Source: Zygnema cylindricum (taxonomy: Eukaryota; Streptophyta; Zygnematophyceae; Zygnematales; Zygnemataceae). From it: a stretch of 64,000 nt of DNA. Numbering within the stretch: the first letter of the stretch is position 1; each line of letters begins with the position of its first letter. The stretch spans positions 1-64,000 of the forward strand of contig JBBHKE010003480.1 of assembly GCA_037447655.1 (NCBI GenBank). The letters are read 5' to 3'. Of the stretch, positions 45,240 to 56,356 are shown piece by piece. The notes under the pieces were generated by a model, which was not told the DNA's origin, did not search any database, and worked only from the letters and a program-made list of their open reading frames with translations. Made by a program: the position numbers and the translations under genes.

Positions 45240-46171
45240 AAAAGGGGGTTTGCTTCTTTTGTAGGGAACCGGGTCATTTTATGGAGGAATGCCCTTGTTT
45301 GGAAAAACTTAGAAGTTGGAATGTGGATGAGGAGGAAGAAGGGGAAGAGGAGAAAGAGGATGAAGATATTTTAGAGCTTCTCCGGATTAGTAGTATGGGG
45401 AAGAGAGAAAAGCACACAGAAATTCCACGAAAGCAACAGTGTGTTTTTGGAGGTATAAGGGAAGTAAAGAGAGAGGAGATTCTTGAGGGAGTTCAAAATA
45501 TTGAGGATTGTTTCATAGATATTTTGGAAACAGAAAACTGGTCGGAAAGGGAGACTTCAATGGATTCCGAGGAAAGGGGAGAATTAATTCTAGAGGGGTT
45601 TTTAAAGGATAGGGGAGAAGAGAAATATTTGACTAAAGGTTTAGGGGAGAAAAAATATTTATTGGGAATTAAAATAGAAAGTGATAGTGGAAAGAATTCC
45701 ATGGGAGAGAGTGAGGGAAGTTCAGAAAATGGGGTAATTATCATGGATAAAAATATGAGTACGGAAGATGTAGATCTTATGAGGAACTTAGTGGGGACTA
45801 GTGTTTTTTGGGAATATTTGGGGGTGGATGGATGTGACATCACTACTTGGTGTGATGTCGCTTGTGAAGATGTGCATGTAAAAGGGTTATCATCCGGGTA
45901 TATATTGCAGGTTGGGGATGGGGCTGACTGTTGGAAATGCAAAAGGGAAAGTAGATTCTGGTTGGATGAAAAGGGGAGAAGGTGGATAAAATCTTTGATC
46001 GGATTTATGAAAAGTGGCATGCAAAATAAAATGTATGATCAACAAGATGAAATTATTTTTGGTCATCTAATACACTTTCTTAAATATAAAAGTATTCGCT
46101 TGAAGCTTCATGAAGGAAAAATGAAAAATGAAAGGAAAATATATATATATATATGTATTTGTTGTATTTGA
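45113..46171 (+). CDS. Cop8 zinc knuckle / RNase H-remnant protein
   Basis: An uninterrupted frame of 352 codons that formally begins at TTG; it more likely continues gag by a frameshift. It contains the zinc knuckle CFFCREPGHFMEEC (residues about 47-60), a long acidic linker (EEEEGEEEKEDED), a segment aligning with the reverse transcriptase end (KKYLLGIKIESDS) and an RNase H start (CDITTWCDVACED). The catalytic Glu block STMEAEY and the polymerase core are absent. The frame stays open over more than 1 kb while pol frames elsewhere are riddled with stops. This suggests youth or selection for a nucleocapsid-like role (inference). Confidence 0.65.
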   Translation: MWKGDERNSGGESKRDERKKDKGKPYRNFGGKRGSGKDTGALKKGVCFFCREPGHFMEECPCLEKLRSWNVDEEEEGEEEKEDEDILELLRISSMGKREKHTEIPRKQQCVFGGIREVKREEILEGVQNIEDCFIDILETENWSERETSMDSEERGELILEGFLKDRGEEKYLTKGLGEKKYLLGIKIESDSGKNSMGESEGSSENGVIIMDKNMSTEDVDLMRNLVGTSVFWEYLGVDGCDITTWCDVACEDVHVKGLSSGYILQVGDGADCWKCKRESRFWLDEKGRRWIKSLIGFMKSGMQNKMYDQQDEIIFGHLIHFLKYKSIRLKLHEGKMKNERKIYIYICICCI

Positions 46172-46209
46172 TGGGAGGTGAAAGTAAGTAGAATAGAAAA
46201 TAAGGGGAG

Positions 46210-47396
46210 TGTTGAAATTTAAGTATTTTCTAGGTCTAGAGATTGTAAAATAAAAAAGCAAAAAGGGGACACTAACAACCTACCTCTAACTCTTCACTCA
46301 AGTCCCCACACTTGTCGCAGTCACTGAAGACTTGAAGAGGAGTTAGATCCATGGCTGCCTAGGCTGTCCAAAGTGGACAGGCAATTCTTAATAGAGATAT
46401 CTAAAAGGTGTGACGGACCCAGAATTTGATCCAAGTACCTACCGTCCGTCAAACTAGCCGTTCGCTTTAACCAACTAGTCTAAATACAGTGCTAGAGTAC
46501 GATAGGTTTGACAAATATTTATATTTGTACACGTAGACTAGTTCGTCTAACGGGAATAGATACGTAATGCATAGATACAGTTTTGTATAGTACGGAGTAC
46601 GATTTAATGTAATTTATGAAACGGATACCGCGCATTTGTTTCGAACGCGAAACAAATATCGTACGTATATTTTCAACGGCTACAATTGTATCCGATTTGA
46701 TCGGACGGCCACGATTGGCGTCGCGATCACGGATTATGTACTTTTGGCGTTTTTCAGTCATCACCACGTCATGTGACACGTGGCGCGACAATGTTGGGAT
46801 GCGGCGACTCCGGAGATTGCGGTAACAAATCCGGCTATGACACGTGTCGACATTTTGGCCATGTTGTACAATGGCCGAACAGAAAGTACACCGGCACATG
46901 TACTTTTTTGTACGACACACTAATTTGATTGGTGCCGTACTTCAGTAGATAGAGTTTTAGAGAGGGAATAGGACTTAGAAAATTTTGGGTAAGTAGCTGC
47001 CTCTCCCAGAGAGCACCTTGTATAAATGGCAAACTTTGGCCAGCCATAATTATTAATTTAATTGACCATTTTCAGTGATTCTTTTTGGTGCAGACTCAGG
47101 GGAGTCTAGGCTACACAGGGGTGTAGTCGGTCAAAGGTTTTGTCTGCCAGGGTGGCTCCATTTCTAAGGGAAAGTCAAAGTGGGTGAATGTGTCCAAATC
47201 TTATATTCTAACTTTGCATTCTGTGGTGGAACTGAGCACACAAAAAGTGTTATTTCACAGGGGTGAATCTATATTGGGGTTCTGACTGTCAAGGGGTTGG
47301 TCATTTGGGTTTATATCAAGTTTGGAGTCGGCACTATCTAGATTAGCTTCTTTGGATCTGCCTACTCTGAGGGCCAATGGAGGTCTCAGAGTTTCA
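46210..47396 (+). repeat. Cop8 3' LTR
   Basis: Identical in length to the 5' LTR and preceded by the polypurine tract AAAATAAGGGGAG. The hairpin outer stem GACGGAC (46412-46418) / GTCCGTC (46444-46450) is perfect here. A TATA box lies at 47021-47027. Confidence 0.94.
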
Positions 47397-47401
47397 GCAG
47401 A

Positions 47402-48160
47402 TTCACCAGAGATGCGGATCCATCTCCAATGGGGAAGACAAAGGAACGGGATGTGTTCGACAAAGGAAAGGAGAAAGGTACAATCACATCGATAGCAACT
47501 GGTTTGGCATTCATGTCACCTATTTTGAGGAACAAGAGAATGATACTGATACTTGGGACTACAACAATAGGGCGGCAAAACACTTCATCCTCCGCCATCT
47601 TACTCAAGGGCTTGCATCTCCTCATTTGCAGATAGAGAGGGCATCCGATCTTTGGGTGGCTCTTATTGAGATGAACTGAAGTGGTACAATTTAGCAATAA
47701 CATTTGGTTGATCAAAAAATTGAAGCGTAGGTATACAAAGGGGGGAAGATGTTGGATTTTTGTAATCAGCTTGCAACACTTTTTTTGGAGCTAGAGAGTG
47801 CTTGACAGGTTTAAACTGAAAAGATGAAGGTTAACTGCTTGCTCATGAAGTTACCATATGAGTTCGAGAACATAGTCAACCGTGTGCAGGCCTTGCCGGA
47901 CTTAAGGTGGATATGGAATTCAATGGTACGAATGATTCTCGTTTGAGAGAATATGGTAGAGATCCGACAGGGAGGAAAGAGTGGGCAAGCCTTGGCAGCC
48001 GAGACCGATAGGAGGAACAAGGATTCTAGAAAACCGGTCGATAATTTTAGAGGGAGGGGGCAGAAAAATCAAATCGATGAGTTTGTTCTGAGGGCTCCCA
48101 ATGATTTGTGTCATTTTTGTAAGAAACTAGAGCACTATATAGCGGAGTGCACCTAGCTAA
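47402..48160 (+). pseudogene. Cop7 gag and zinc knuckle
   Basis: This continues the interior interrupted at 43092. WDYNNRAAKHFILRHLTQGL and LQIERASDLWVALIEMN belong to the copia gag domain. Later VNRVQALPDLRWIWNSMV-like sequence is broken by stops. The frame 47953-48156 ends with the zinc knuckle CHFCKKLEHYIAEC. Confidence 0.78.
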
Positions 48161-48229
48161 CCGAACTTTGGTTAAAAGAGGGGTAGATTGGTGGACCTCT
48201 AAGGGGAAAGAAAAAGGCTTTTGTGACAC

Positions 48230-49560
48230 AGGTACATGAGGAGGAATTCGAGGACGAGGACGATGAGCTCTTGTAAGATGAGGAGTTGGAGGCGAAGACC
48301 GAGGTCGAAATTCCTCGAAAGCAAAAATATGCTTTTAGAGGATTAAAAGGTGAAGGAGGTTGGATTGTGGATTCGGGTGCCTCCATGCACATGTGCAAGG
48401 ACAAACACTTGTTCACTAAAATGAGAGAGAGATTCTTACAGTAGAGATAGAGTATAAGGATGGGAGGGTAGTCAGTACTGCTTTGGTAAGATTGGTAGAT
48501 CTGAAATTCTTAGTGGAAGGGAAGACATCCATAGTGACATTCTCTTATGTGTTGTTTATTCCAGAGTTAAACAAAAACCTCATCTCAACATCTGTGTTAG
48601 ATAATAAAGGTTTTGAGACTAGCACTAGGAAGGAAACCTTTACTGCTAGCTTTGAGGGGGAAGTTTTTTCACCGCTGAAAAAGGTAGCCAAGGGATGTTT
48701 AGGCTAATTTTAAGGAATGAAAAGAACAAATTTTACTATGCTGGCGTTAATGATATTATGTTATGGCATAAGAGGCTTGGACATGTACATTTAGATAAGT
48801 TGAAAGAAATAAAAAAGATGGGAATAGTGGAATAAATTCAGTTTGGGGAAAGTGAAAACGTGAGTGACTACATGGTTGTGCTCAAGGTCAAGCACAGGTT
48901 ACCCTTCCTAAAAGCCACTTATAAAGGAGAATAAGTTTTAGACTTAGTACACATTGATATTTGGGGACCGGCCAAAGTGCCTTCACCTGGGGGTAAGAGG
49001 TTTATGATGACAATCATTGACAATTGGTCTCGGTATTCTAGAGTTTACTTCTTAAAAATAAGTCTGAGGCCCCACATATTTTCAAAGAATAAAATGCATG
49101 GAGTGAGAAACTCCATCAAACCCCTATGAACAGAGTAAGGAGTGATAATGGGGGAGAGTATACCTCCAATTGTTTGAGGATTTTATAAGAAAAGATGGAG
49201 TGCAACATCAAAAGACAGTCCCTGAAAATCGTGAGCAAAATGGTGTAGCCGAGAGGTTAAATATGACCCTAAGTGATAGTGCTAGGAGTATGCTGTTTGA
49301 TAAGAAGATAGGGAAGAGATTCTGGCTGAAAAGAATGAATTGTGCAAATTATCTCAAAAATAGAGTTTTTACCTCGGCGGTAAAAGGCCAAACCCCTTAT
49401 AAGAGATGGACCGGCCGAAAACCAGATGTTTCACACTTAAAGGTTTTCGGTAGTCAAGTGTTCGGTTTAGACACAAATAGGTCAAACAGGAAGTTAGATC
49501 CAAAAGGAAAATCAGGATATCTACTAGGATATGACAAAGATGTAAAAGGTTATACATTAT
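48230..49560 (+). pseudogene. Cop7 protease and integrase
   Basis: WIVDSGASMHMC (Asp at 48370) is the protease active site. LWHKRLGHVHLDKL near 48,760 is the pre-integrase zinc segment. HIDIWGPAKVP near 48,950 and RSDNGGEYTSN near 49,140 hold the integrase acidic residues. The frame 49170-49562 (130 codons) has ENREQNGVAERLN with the third acidic residue and the integrase C-terminal signature KRWTGRKPDVSHLKVFGSQV. Several shifts and stops separate these pieces. Confidence 0.82.
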
Positions 49561-51512
49561 GATCGAAGAGATAAGATATAGTTCAGTAAAGCATATAGTG
49601 GATATGGATGAAGAGAAGTCTTTAGATCCCTTTAAGCATACGAAGGTAGTCAAAATCAGATTTGAGTCAGAAAATTTTGATGACTTTGAGCTTCTTAACT
49701 ATCCAAGTTTCCGAAAAGATAATGATCTTGTAGGTACTAATCAGACCAAAATGAACCAAAAGTGGAACCTCAAGCTATAACTCAGCGAGAAGCGGAAGAC
49801 GTGGTGGAAATTGAATCGAAACCAAGGTAGAGGGGAGAAGATGAAACTATTACAAAGAATCCACGAGAGCCATCTATACCAGCGGCACATTTTGAGGAGG
49901 GAAGGAGAAGCAGCAAAAGGGTGCAAAAAAAACAAATCAACAGCAATGTAACCACACTATCTCACCCAGATGAACCTTAGACTTACAAAGAGGCGATGAA
50001 GTGTCTTGAGAGAAAGCGATAGAAAACAGCCATCAACGGGGAAATGGCCTCAATCATGGCGGCTCAGACTTGGGAATTGGTGGATTGTCCATTTGACTGA
50101 AGATCGATAGAGTGTAAGTGGGTTTATAAGTTAATACTATAGCCAGACAACACCATTGAGCAATAGAAGGCCCAATTAGTGGCCAAAATGTTTACTCAGA
50201 TAGAGGGAATAGATTACGAGGAAACCTTCGCCTCGGTCGTCAAATTTACCTTAGTCTGAATTCTTCTTAGTTAGGCGGCAGCAAAAGACATGGAGGTACA
50301 CCAGATGGACATCAAGAAAACCTTACTTCATAGAGAGCTAGAAGAGGAAATCTTCATAGGACAGCCTAAAGGTTTTGTGGAACAAGGAGAAGAAAGAAAG
50401 GTATGTCGATTGATCAAATCTCTCTATGGCCTAAAACAAGCTCATCGCCAATGGAACAAGAAGCTTGATGAGTTTCTTACAAGTCTAGGATATATAAGGA
50501 TCAGCTCGGATAATTCCATTAACCTGTTCGAAGATGAGGAGGGTAATATTTTTATTGCAATTTATGTTGATGATTTGCTTGTTTTAAATAAGTTTATGGA
50601 CAAATTAATAAACTGAAAACAGATCTAAATGGGAGATTTGAGATGAACGATATGGGAGAGACAAGATATATTTTGGGAATTCAAGTAGAGAGAGATAGAG
50701 ATAGGAAGATAATCAGTTTAACTCAAAAAGAGGGAATAGGGAACATGTTGTAAAGATTTCAAATGGACAAGGCCTATAGTTGTACAACTCCAATAAAACT
50801 AAAGAAGGGAAGTCAGGGGAGTGTGTAATATAGAGTTATAATCTTGGATGATAAGATAGGCCCTGAAGAAAAAAAGTTCATGCAGACCATTCCTTATAAA
50901 CAGATAGTAGGCTACCTAATCTACTTTATGAGTTGCACTCGGCCGAATATAGCTGCAGCCGTAGGAGTACTAAGTAGGAGTTTGAATGCTCCCACTAAGA
51001 GAGATTGGGAGGCAACTTAGAGAGTTCTTATATATCTTATAAGGACAAGAGATCTATGGTTGCATTTGGGTGGGCATAATACTGACATCACCACTTGGAG
51101 TGATGCGAAATATGGGGATGCTCCTATGAAGAGATGTACTTCTAGATATGTATTCTATGCGGGTGATAGGGCTTGCTATTGGAGTAGTAAACAACATAAA
51201 GTTGTTGCTTAGTCCACCATGGAGGCTGAGTATATGGCCTCTTGCTCTTCTGTAAAAGAATTGATGTGGGTGAAGTCTTTGCTTGTTGAGCTTGGTAATC
51301 TTAAGAGTGGTGTGTATAAAATCTTTTGTGTTAACCAGGCAGCCATTGCCATTGCTGCAAATCCCAAACACCACTTCAAAGCAAAACACATGAATATTAT
51401 ACTAAGTTTTGTTAAGGAGAAAATGGAGAACAAAATAATAAGTTTAGAATATAGATCATATAATGAAATGGTAGCACATATGATCAAAAAGCATGTACCA
51501 TCTCCTAAATAA
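49561..51512 (+). pseudogene. Cop7 reverse transcriptase and RNase H
   Basis: Reverse transcriptase begins near 49,990. The frame 50290-50616 contains VHQMDIKKTLLHRELEEEIF, SLYGLKQAHRQWNKKLDEFL and the catalytic YVDD (50563-50574), so the polymerase motif itself survives. RNase H follows (DITTWSDAKYGDAP near 51,090). The frame 51219-51512 holds MEAEYMASCSSVKELMWV, ANPKHHFKAKHM and the C-terminal HMIKKHVPSPK. Stops upstream of 50290 and near 50,616 inactivate it. It is the most complete RT/RNase H in the window. Confidence 0.85.
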
Positions 51513-51570
51513 ATCTTTTGTAGAGAGAAGTGTGGTCTAAAACTAAAAGTTGAATAGAAAATAAGGGCGG

Positions 51571-52582
51571 TGTCGAAATTAAAGGTTTTTCTTTATGTGT
51601 TTTCTAGGTCTGAAATAGAAAAAGGAAAGTCAGCAAAGGCAACTTGCTTCTCACTCTACTCTTTGGTTCCCATACTTGTTGTAGTCACTAAAGACCAGAG
51701 AGAGAGCAAGAAACATGGCTGCCTATGTTGTTGTCCAAGGAGACAAAGGGTAGGCTAAGTACTTAGGCGTTATCAAAAAGGCTGTTGGAACCAGGATTTG
51801 ATCCTAGTACCTACCGTCCATTAGAGCATCCGGCAGCCGTTAGCTTTATCATATAGCCTACGACCAATGCTGTAATATATATGGTACCATAGATATTTAA
51901 ATTAGTACACGTGCAGTATTCTATTTAACTGATAGAACGGGGACATAGAGCATAAAATCATGGTACTTTATATACCGTACGAAATAAATGTTACGGACAT
52001 TTATTTCAACGGTCTGTATAAAAATTCGATTCGGATCAACGGCCACGGTTCAAGTCAAGATTCCAGAATGGCCGCTTTGGCGGTTTTCGGACAACGCCAA
52101 TCTGGATGACACGTGACATCACCTCACTGGTTTACGGAATCTTCGAAGCGCATGATACCAAGTCCGGATGCAACAGATGTCATTGTTTTGATCATGCCGT
52201 ACAAAAGTCGTACATAAATTACTCCGGCACCTTTACCTTTTGTACGGTACAGTCGTATGATTGGTGACGTATTTCATAAGAAGGGGGTTTAGAGAGGGAT
52301 TTAGACTTAGCCAAACTTAGTGGTAGCCGCCTCTCTCCGAGATAGATCCTGCACAAAAGGTCATTTTTGACCATTTATAAGTTACAGCTCAGGGGAGCAA
52401 ATTCAGAGACTCTTTTTGTTATTGACTCAATGGATTCTTTTCTTCACAAAAGTGAAGGTGGTCGGAGTTTTAGTCTGCCAGGGTGGCAATTATTCTTGTT
52501 GAAACACAAAGGGGTCAGGGTTATCTTAGGAGCTTCGTGTGAGCTGCCGATTCTGGCGACCTATGGAGGTCTCAGAATTGCA
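51571..52582 (+). repeat. Cop7 3' LTR
   Basis: 1012 bp, preceded by AAAATAAGGGCGG. It ends GTCTCAGAATTGCA. The flank AGTGC compares with AGTGG left of the 5' LTR. Confidence 0.88.
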
Positions 52583-52806
52583 AGTGCGTAATGTCATCAA
52601 CAAATAATTTTCAACAAAATGGTTTCACAAAAGTGGCTCAGTGAAGGGATTCCAAAATTTCGAATGCGAGAGCACGATCCCGAAAGGTGATGGAAATTTT
52701 TCGACATGCCTTTTGGGTACCATGAAACCACGTTATTGAATTTGGTGGAAACATTATATTTAAAAGTTATTCAAAAGGTTATGGAGGACAAAACTTGCTT
52801 GGTCTA
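52583..52806. other. Unassigned sequence between Cop7 and Gyp3
   Basis: Continues the sequence that ends at 41889 before Cop7 inserted. A broken plus-strand frame (MVSQKWLSEGIPKFRMREHD) and the frame 52706-52915 are not recognised. Confidence 0.4.
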
Positions 52807-53765
52807 TGTAAGAGTATTCCCTACCTTCCATAAAATCAAATTACTACAACCACTCTCAACCACACATTCCATCCATTGGAAAAATACACATTCACATTTG
52901 AAAACACTCACATAAAGGGTCAACTTTTAATTAGAAGAAGCTATTTTGTCCGCATAACATAGAGGTTGCCTTTTGGCTCAAACCTTCATTTAAAGTATAT
53001 TTCCTCTACACTTCTCTCTTAAGTATTTCCCACTCTTAACTACTAAAATACTAATTGTTAGTGAGGGATTTCCAATGCAAAATATCGTTATTCTATTTTA
53101 CTATTAATTGTACAATACCAGGATCAATCACGAAATTCCAAAAAGTTTTCAAAAGGAAAAGATACATACTCTTCTTTTCGACTTCACTGTTTATCCATTA
53201 TCGCCCTAAAACCACCAGGCCAAAGTCAACGCTCCGTTGAACAGGTTTTCACCCGGGCCAATCATTGATCAGCTACGACTACGACTGACCAATGTAAAAG
53301 CGTGCAAACTCTCTAACTAACTACGTAGCATTTCCAACCAATCAAACGCTACCTTTTACTACGTCACATTTACGTGCAAAAGTGCGGCGTTTAAACGTGA
53401 ATTCACGCGTTCGCGCTCACAAATTTCAATGCGAAGACCTTCGTAATTTATATATATGACTTATGACGTCTTGTACTAAATATGCAAACGAAAATATTAC
53501 GTACCAGTACTTTTGATTTATTTAGTACTATATAAACCATACGCCTAAAATTCCGCTACAAATGTGACCCTTATACCTCTACAACGAACACTAACTCGTT
53601 CTTTTGACCTTACGTCGTCACCTAAATACACTAATCGCTATAACTTTTAAAACACAACTCCAAATCGTGCGATTTTTTCGCAAACATCTATCAAATTCCT
53701 AACTTTATATCCTAGACACTTAATTACCCATTTGTGGACAATTTCGATCCCTTGATACTATTACA
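52807..53765 (-). mobile_element. Gyp3, solo gypsy LTR
   Basis: A 959-bp sequence similar along its length to the Gyp1 LTRs (TGTAAGAGTATTCCC at the left, ATACTATTACA at the right; ACACATTCCATCCATTGG and CTCCGTTGAACAGGTTTT inside). It is not flanked by interior sequence, primer site or polypurine tract. It is diverged, and no convincing target duplication remains. Solo LTRs arise by recombination between the two LTRs of an element. Confidence 0.85.
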
Positions 53766-54200
53766 ATATAGCACACCAAACGATACGTGTGTTATGGTTA
53801 AGTGATGGGGACAAACGACATGAAACCCTAGTAGTTCATTCTCTTCAACCAATTTGGTGATTTTGAGGAAAAACACGAGCTTGCAGTGATATCGTTGAGG
53901 ATTACCGATTGTCAATGTCGAAGTAGTAATGTCTCCTATTGGATAAAGTATGAAACTTTATGTAGATTAAAAAACACTAACTACATTAAAAAAGAAAAAA
54001 TTGGCGATGACACATATTCCAGAGCCCAAAAGATGGTATTAAGACAAGCAGTACTGAAAGTTGTGGTAATGTCAGCATGACGAACCACCTTGGCCGGTTG
54101 CATGTCAATAATCGATTGTGGATCATAAACAAACACGACTTCTCGATGTGCGAAACGAAGTTGTCATGGGAAAAGTGGTCATCGAAAGCCCTTTGTAAAC
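53766..54200. other. Unassigned sequence
   Basis: Short frames on both strands (53724-53915 minus, 53886-54080 plus) have no recognisable domain. Confidence 0.4.
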
Positions 54201-54203
54201 TTA

Positions 54204-54943
54204 GGGTGAAGTTCCATCATACGTTTCTGTAATTGTACGGCAAACTCTACAGACCGGGTCCATTGAGTCCAAGTTCCATCACGTAGAGTCTTTAAGCCAC
54301 GTGTTCTAAATTGACTGGCGCCACGCAAGCTACGATCCGATATTGAATATCTTTCAAATTTTTAGCACCGACAAACTTAACTTCAAATCTTGACTTGCGT
54401 ACCATGTACCTGCGTACTAAGTAATCATACGACAAAACTTTTATACATTTTGTAGACGCGAGTCTCTACGCCAACTCATTTTTTAGAGTTTATGTTTTTT
54501 CTAACATAACGAAAGTCCTTTGAGAGAAATAGTGTGACGAACAAAAGTTACCAAAAATAGCGTGCCGAGGGAATGTTACGAAATTTCGTTTTTATTTTCG
54601 GTTGTATTTTGGAAACCGCCTGTCATGTGCAAATCTTAAGATTTTTCGTTGGTTTTCCATCATGACACGTAGCTTAACTGTCCACCGTGTCACTAATTTT
54701 TTTTTTCTGTATATGCCAACCCACCTCCTCGAGGTGGGTTGGGTGTAACAAATAAAATTGAAGTGAACTCCTCGCAGATGAACATCCGACGGCCAGTATT
54801 ACCTCCAAGACCTTCGAAGAGAATCGGCAAGATTCTTTGTAATGTTGTTTTTCGTATAAAAACAAAATAGGCGGTACGATTTGGTACGGAGAGTCGCGGA
54901 TTTCTGTAAAAAAAGCCACTTTTCGCTTGATGGAACTTCACCC
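54204..54943 (+). mobile_element. HL3b, complete PIF/Harbinger-like element
   Basis: Ends GGGTGAAGTTCCATCA and TGATGGAACTTCACCC are flanked by TTA (54201-54203, 54944-54946). It is 740 bp and non-coding. A hairpin CCAACCCACCTC / GAGGTGGGTTGG (54716-54742) is centred 214 bp from the right end. It is the reference copy of its group for HL3a, HL3c and HL3d. Confidence 0.9.
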
Positions 54944-54946
54944 TTA

Positions 54947-56356
54947 GTAACACATAGCGATTCACAGTGGAGTTCACAGTAGAACATTTTGCACATCCAT
55001 ACGCACATGTTCCTGTACGCGAATAGAATCAGATTTAGGTGGTCATTTAGTTTACGGAATGATTTCGGATACGAACATAAATATGACAGATACGAATCCA
55101 TAGAAACTGTCGGTTTTGTCGAATAACGTACAAGTGGGCATGGTCAGAGATAACAGGCGGTTGGATATGTAAACCACCTTGAAATATCATGTGGCAACAG
55201 TACAATATTGTTTAACATTCAGGGCTGGTGTCGGTGAAATGTCGATGAATGAATCTTGCTGCAGTTCGCGCCTCACATGTCGGTCCTTGTATGTCCTGTT
55301 ATGTACGGACGATGACATGCAAATACATTCTCGCAAACCGTGTAAAAACGAGTTGTATCGCCCAACCATGTTATTGAGAATGCCGACTACATTGTTCTGT
55401 AAATACTAAATAGTAAATACTAAATAGTGTCCTGTAATGTGATTTTTTAGAAGCTGAAAGAGCCGTTTGAACACGACGCCCGTGTTATGACGCAGTGAAT
55501 GACGTCATCAAAATGTTTCCTTTAGATTGACAAAGACTTGGGAGGACTCCAGGTGCACTCTCCAGTATTGCCTAATACACCGCCAATCGCTATTAGCGTT
55601 GTGTACACTAATATCGTCCCGCTTTTTTTTCGTTTTATTCTCCATTAGCGTAGTTCATTCTATTTTTTTTCTTTACTCTATTTAAGGTTAATTTGATGGT
55701 ACCGTACAAATTTGAAGTACGTCATCGTTTAATTAGTGTGGTGTACGGACAAGGTCAGACCGTACAAAATCATACATTTGTAAGTAAAAAGGTACAATTC
55801 ATTATGTTTAATAGCCGCGGACGCATGAGAATGTGCGGTCTTAAAAAGTGTTCATTACGGGTCGTAAAAAATTGCGTTCGCACATATTTGACCAACAACC
55901 GCATGGTCGACAGTGTGAACGTCAAACATATTCACCTGAGGAAAGTCATATTTTTCAGTAAATGACCGTAACTGAATGCAATGTTGCGCCGGCGTATTAC
56001 TTTAACTTTCATACATACGGTTTCAACTCCTAATTAGGTTCTTTGTAAGCAGTTATAGTTATTATTAATGTTATTTTATGGTTATGGTTCAATTAGCGTA
56101 AAAGTTTATGGTANNNNNNNNNNTTGACTTTGGGATTTTTTACTCGACCGCATGTCTGACCGCAGACGTTTTACATATTTTCAAAACAGCATACTAATGA
56201 AGCATGCGTCCATGTACCATGCGTTCAGTTCTAAACTTCAATTCAAACAGCCACGATTTTTAAACTTTCTATAAGTTATAGCCTAGCATCGAACGCACCG
56301 CGGTGAGTTTAAATATTGTGCACCGAATGTCTGAGATGCACTACCTTGAAGCTGGA
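54947..56356. other. Unassigned sequence with assembly gap
   Basis: A 90-codon plus-strand frame at 55693-55965 (basic, Arg/Lys/His-rich) is unrecognised. The motif CGCTATTAGCGTTG near 55,588 recalls the ends of the TA-flanked MITEs, but no partner end was found. A run of N interrupts the sequence at 56114. Confidence 0.4.
56114..56123. other. Assembly gap (10 N)
   Basis: Ten unresolved bases. The true gap length is unknown. Confidence 1.

Larger units (their letters stand above)
43093..47396 (+). mobile_element. Cop8, young non-autonomous copia element
   Basis: Two LTRs of identical length (1187 bp: 43093-44279, 46210-47396) and a perfect 5-bp target duplication GCAGA (43088-43092, 47397-47401) define the element. 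By eye the LTRs differ by only a few percent. The 1.9-kb interior encodes gag and a zinc-knuckle/RNase H-remnant protein but no protease, integrase or polymerase core. It needs enzymes in trans. Its deletion is the same as in Cop2. Confidence 0.95.
41890..52582 (+). mobile_element. Cop7, autonomous-type copia element split by Cop8
   Basis: Its LTRs are 41890-42923 and 51571-52582 (TGTAGAAATTAAAGG / TGTCGAAATTAAAGG to GAATTGCA or TAATTGCA). The flanks AGTGG and AGTGC match at four of five bases and probably are an aged target duplication. Without Cop8 the interior would be about 4.3 kb and shows gag, zinc knuckle, protease, integrase, reverse transcriptase with YVDD, and RNase H in copia order. 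Stops and shifts in every domain make it inactive. Confidence 0.9.

Noticed and set aside
52802-53770. 5-bp target duplication around the solo gypsy LTR
   Set aside because: Flanks GTCTA and ATATA do not match well enough.
55693-55965. 90-codon basic frame as a gene
   Set aside because: No recognised domain, no splice or promoter context, next to an assembly gap, and similar in length to many chance frames here.
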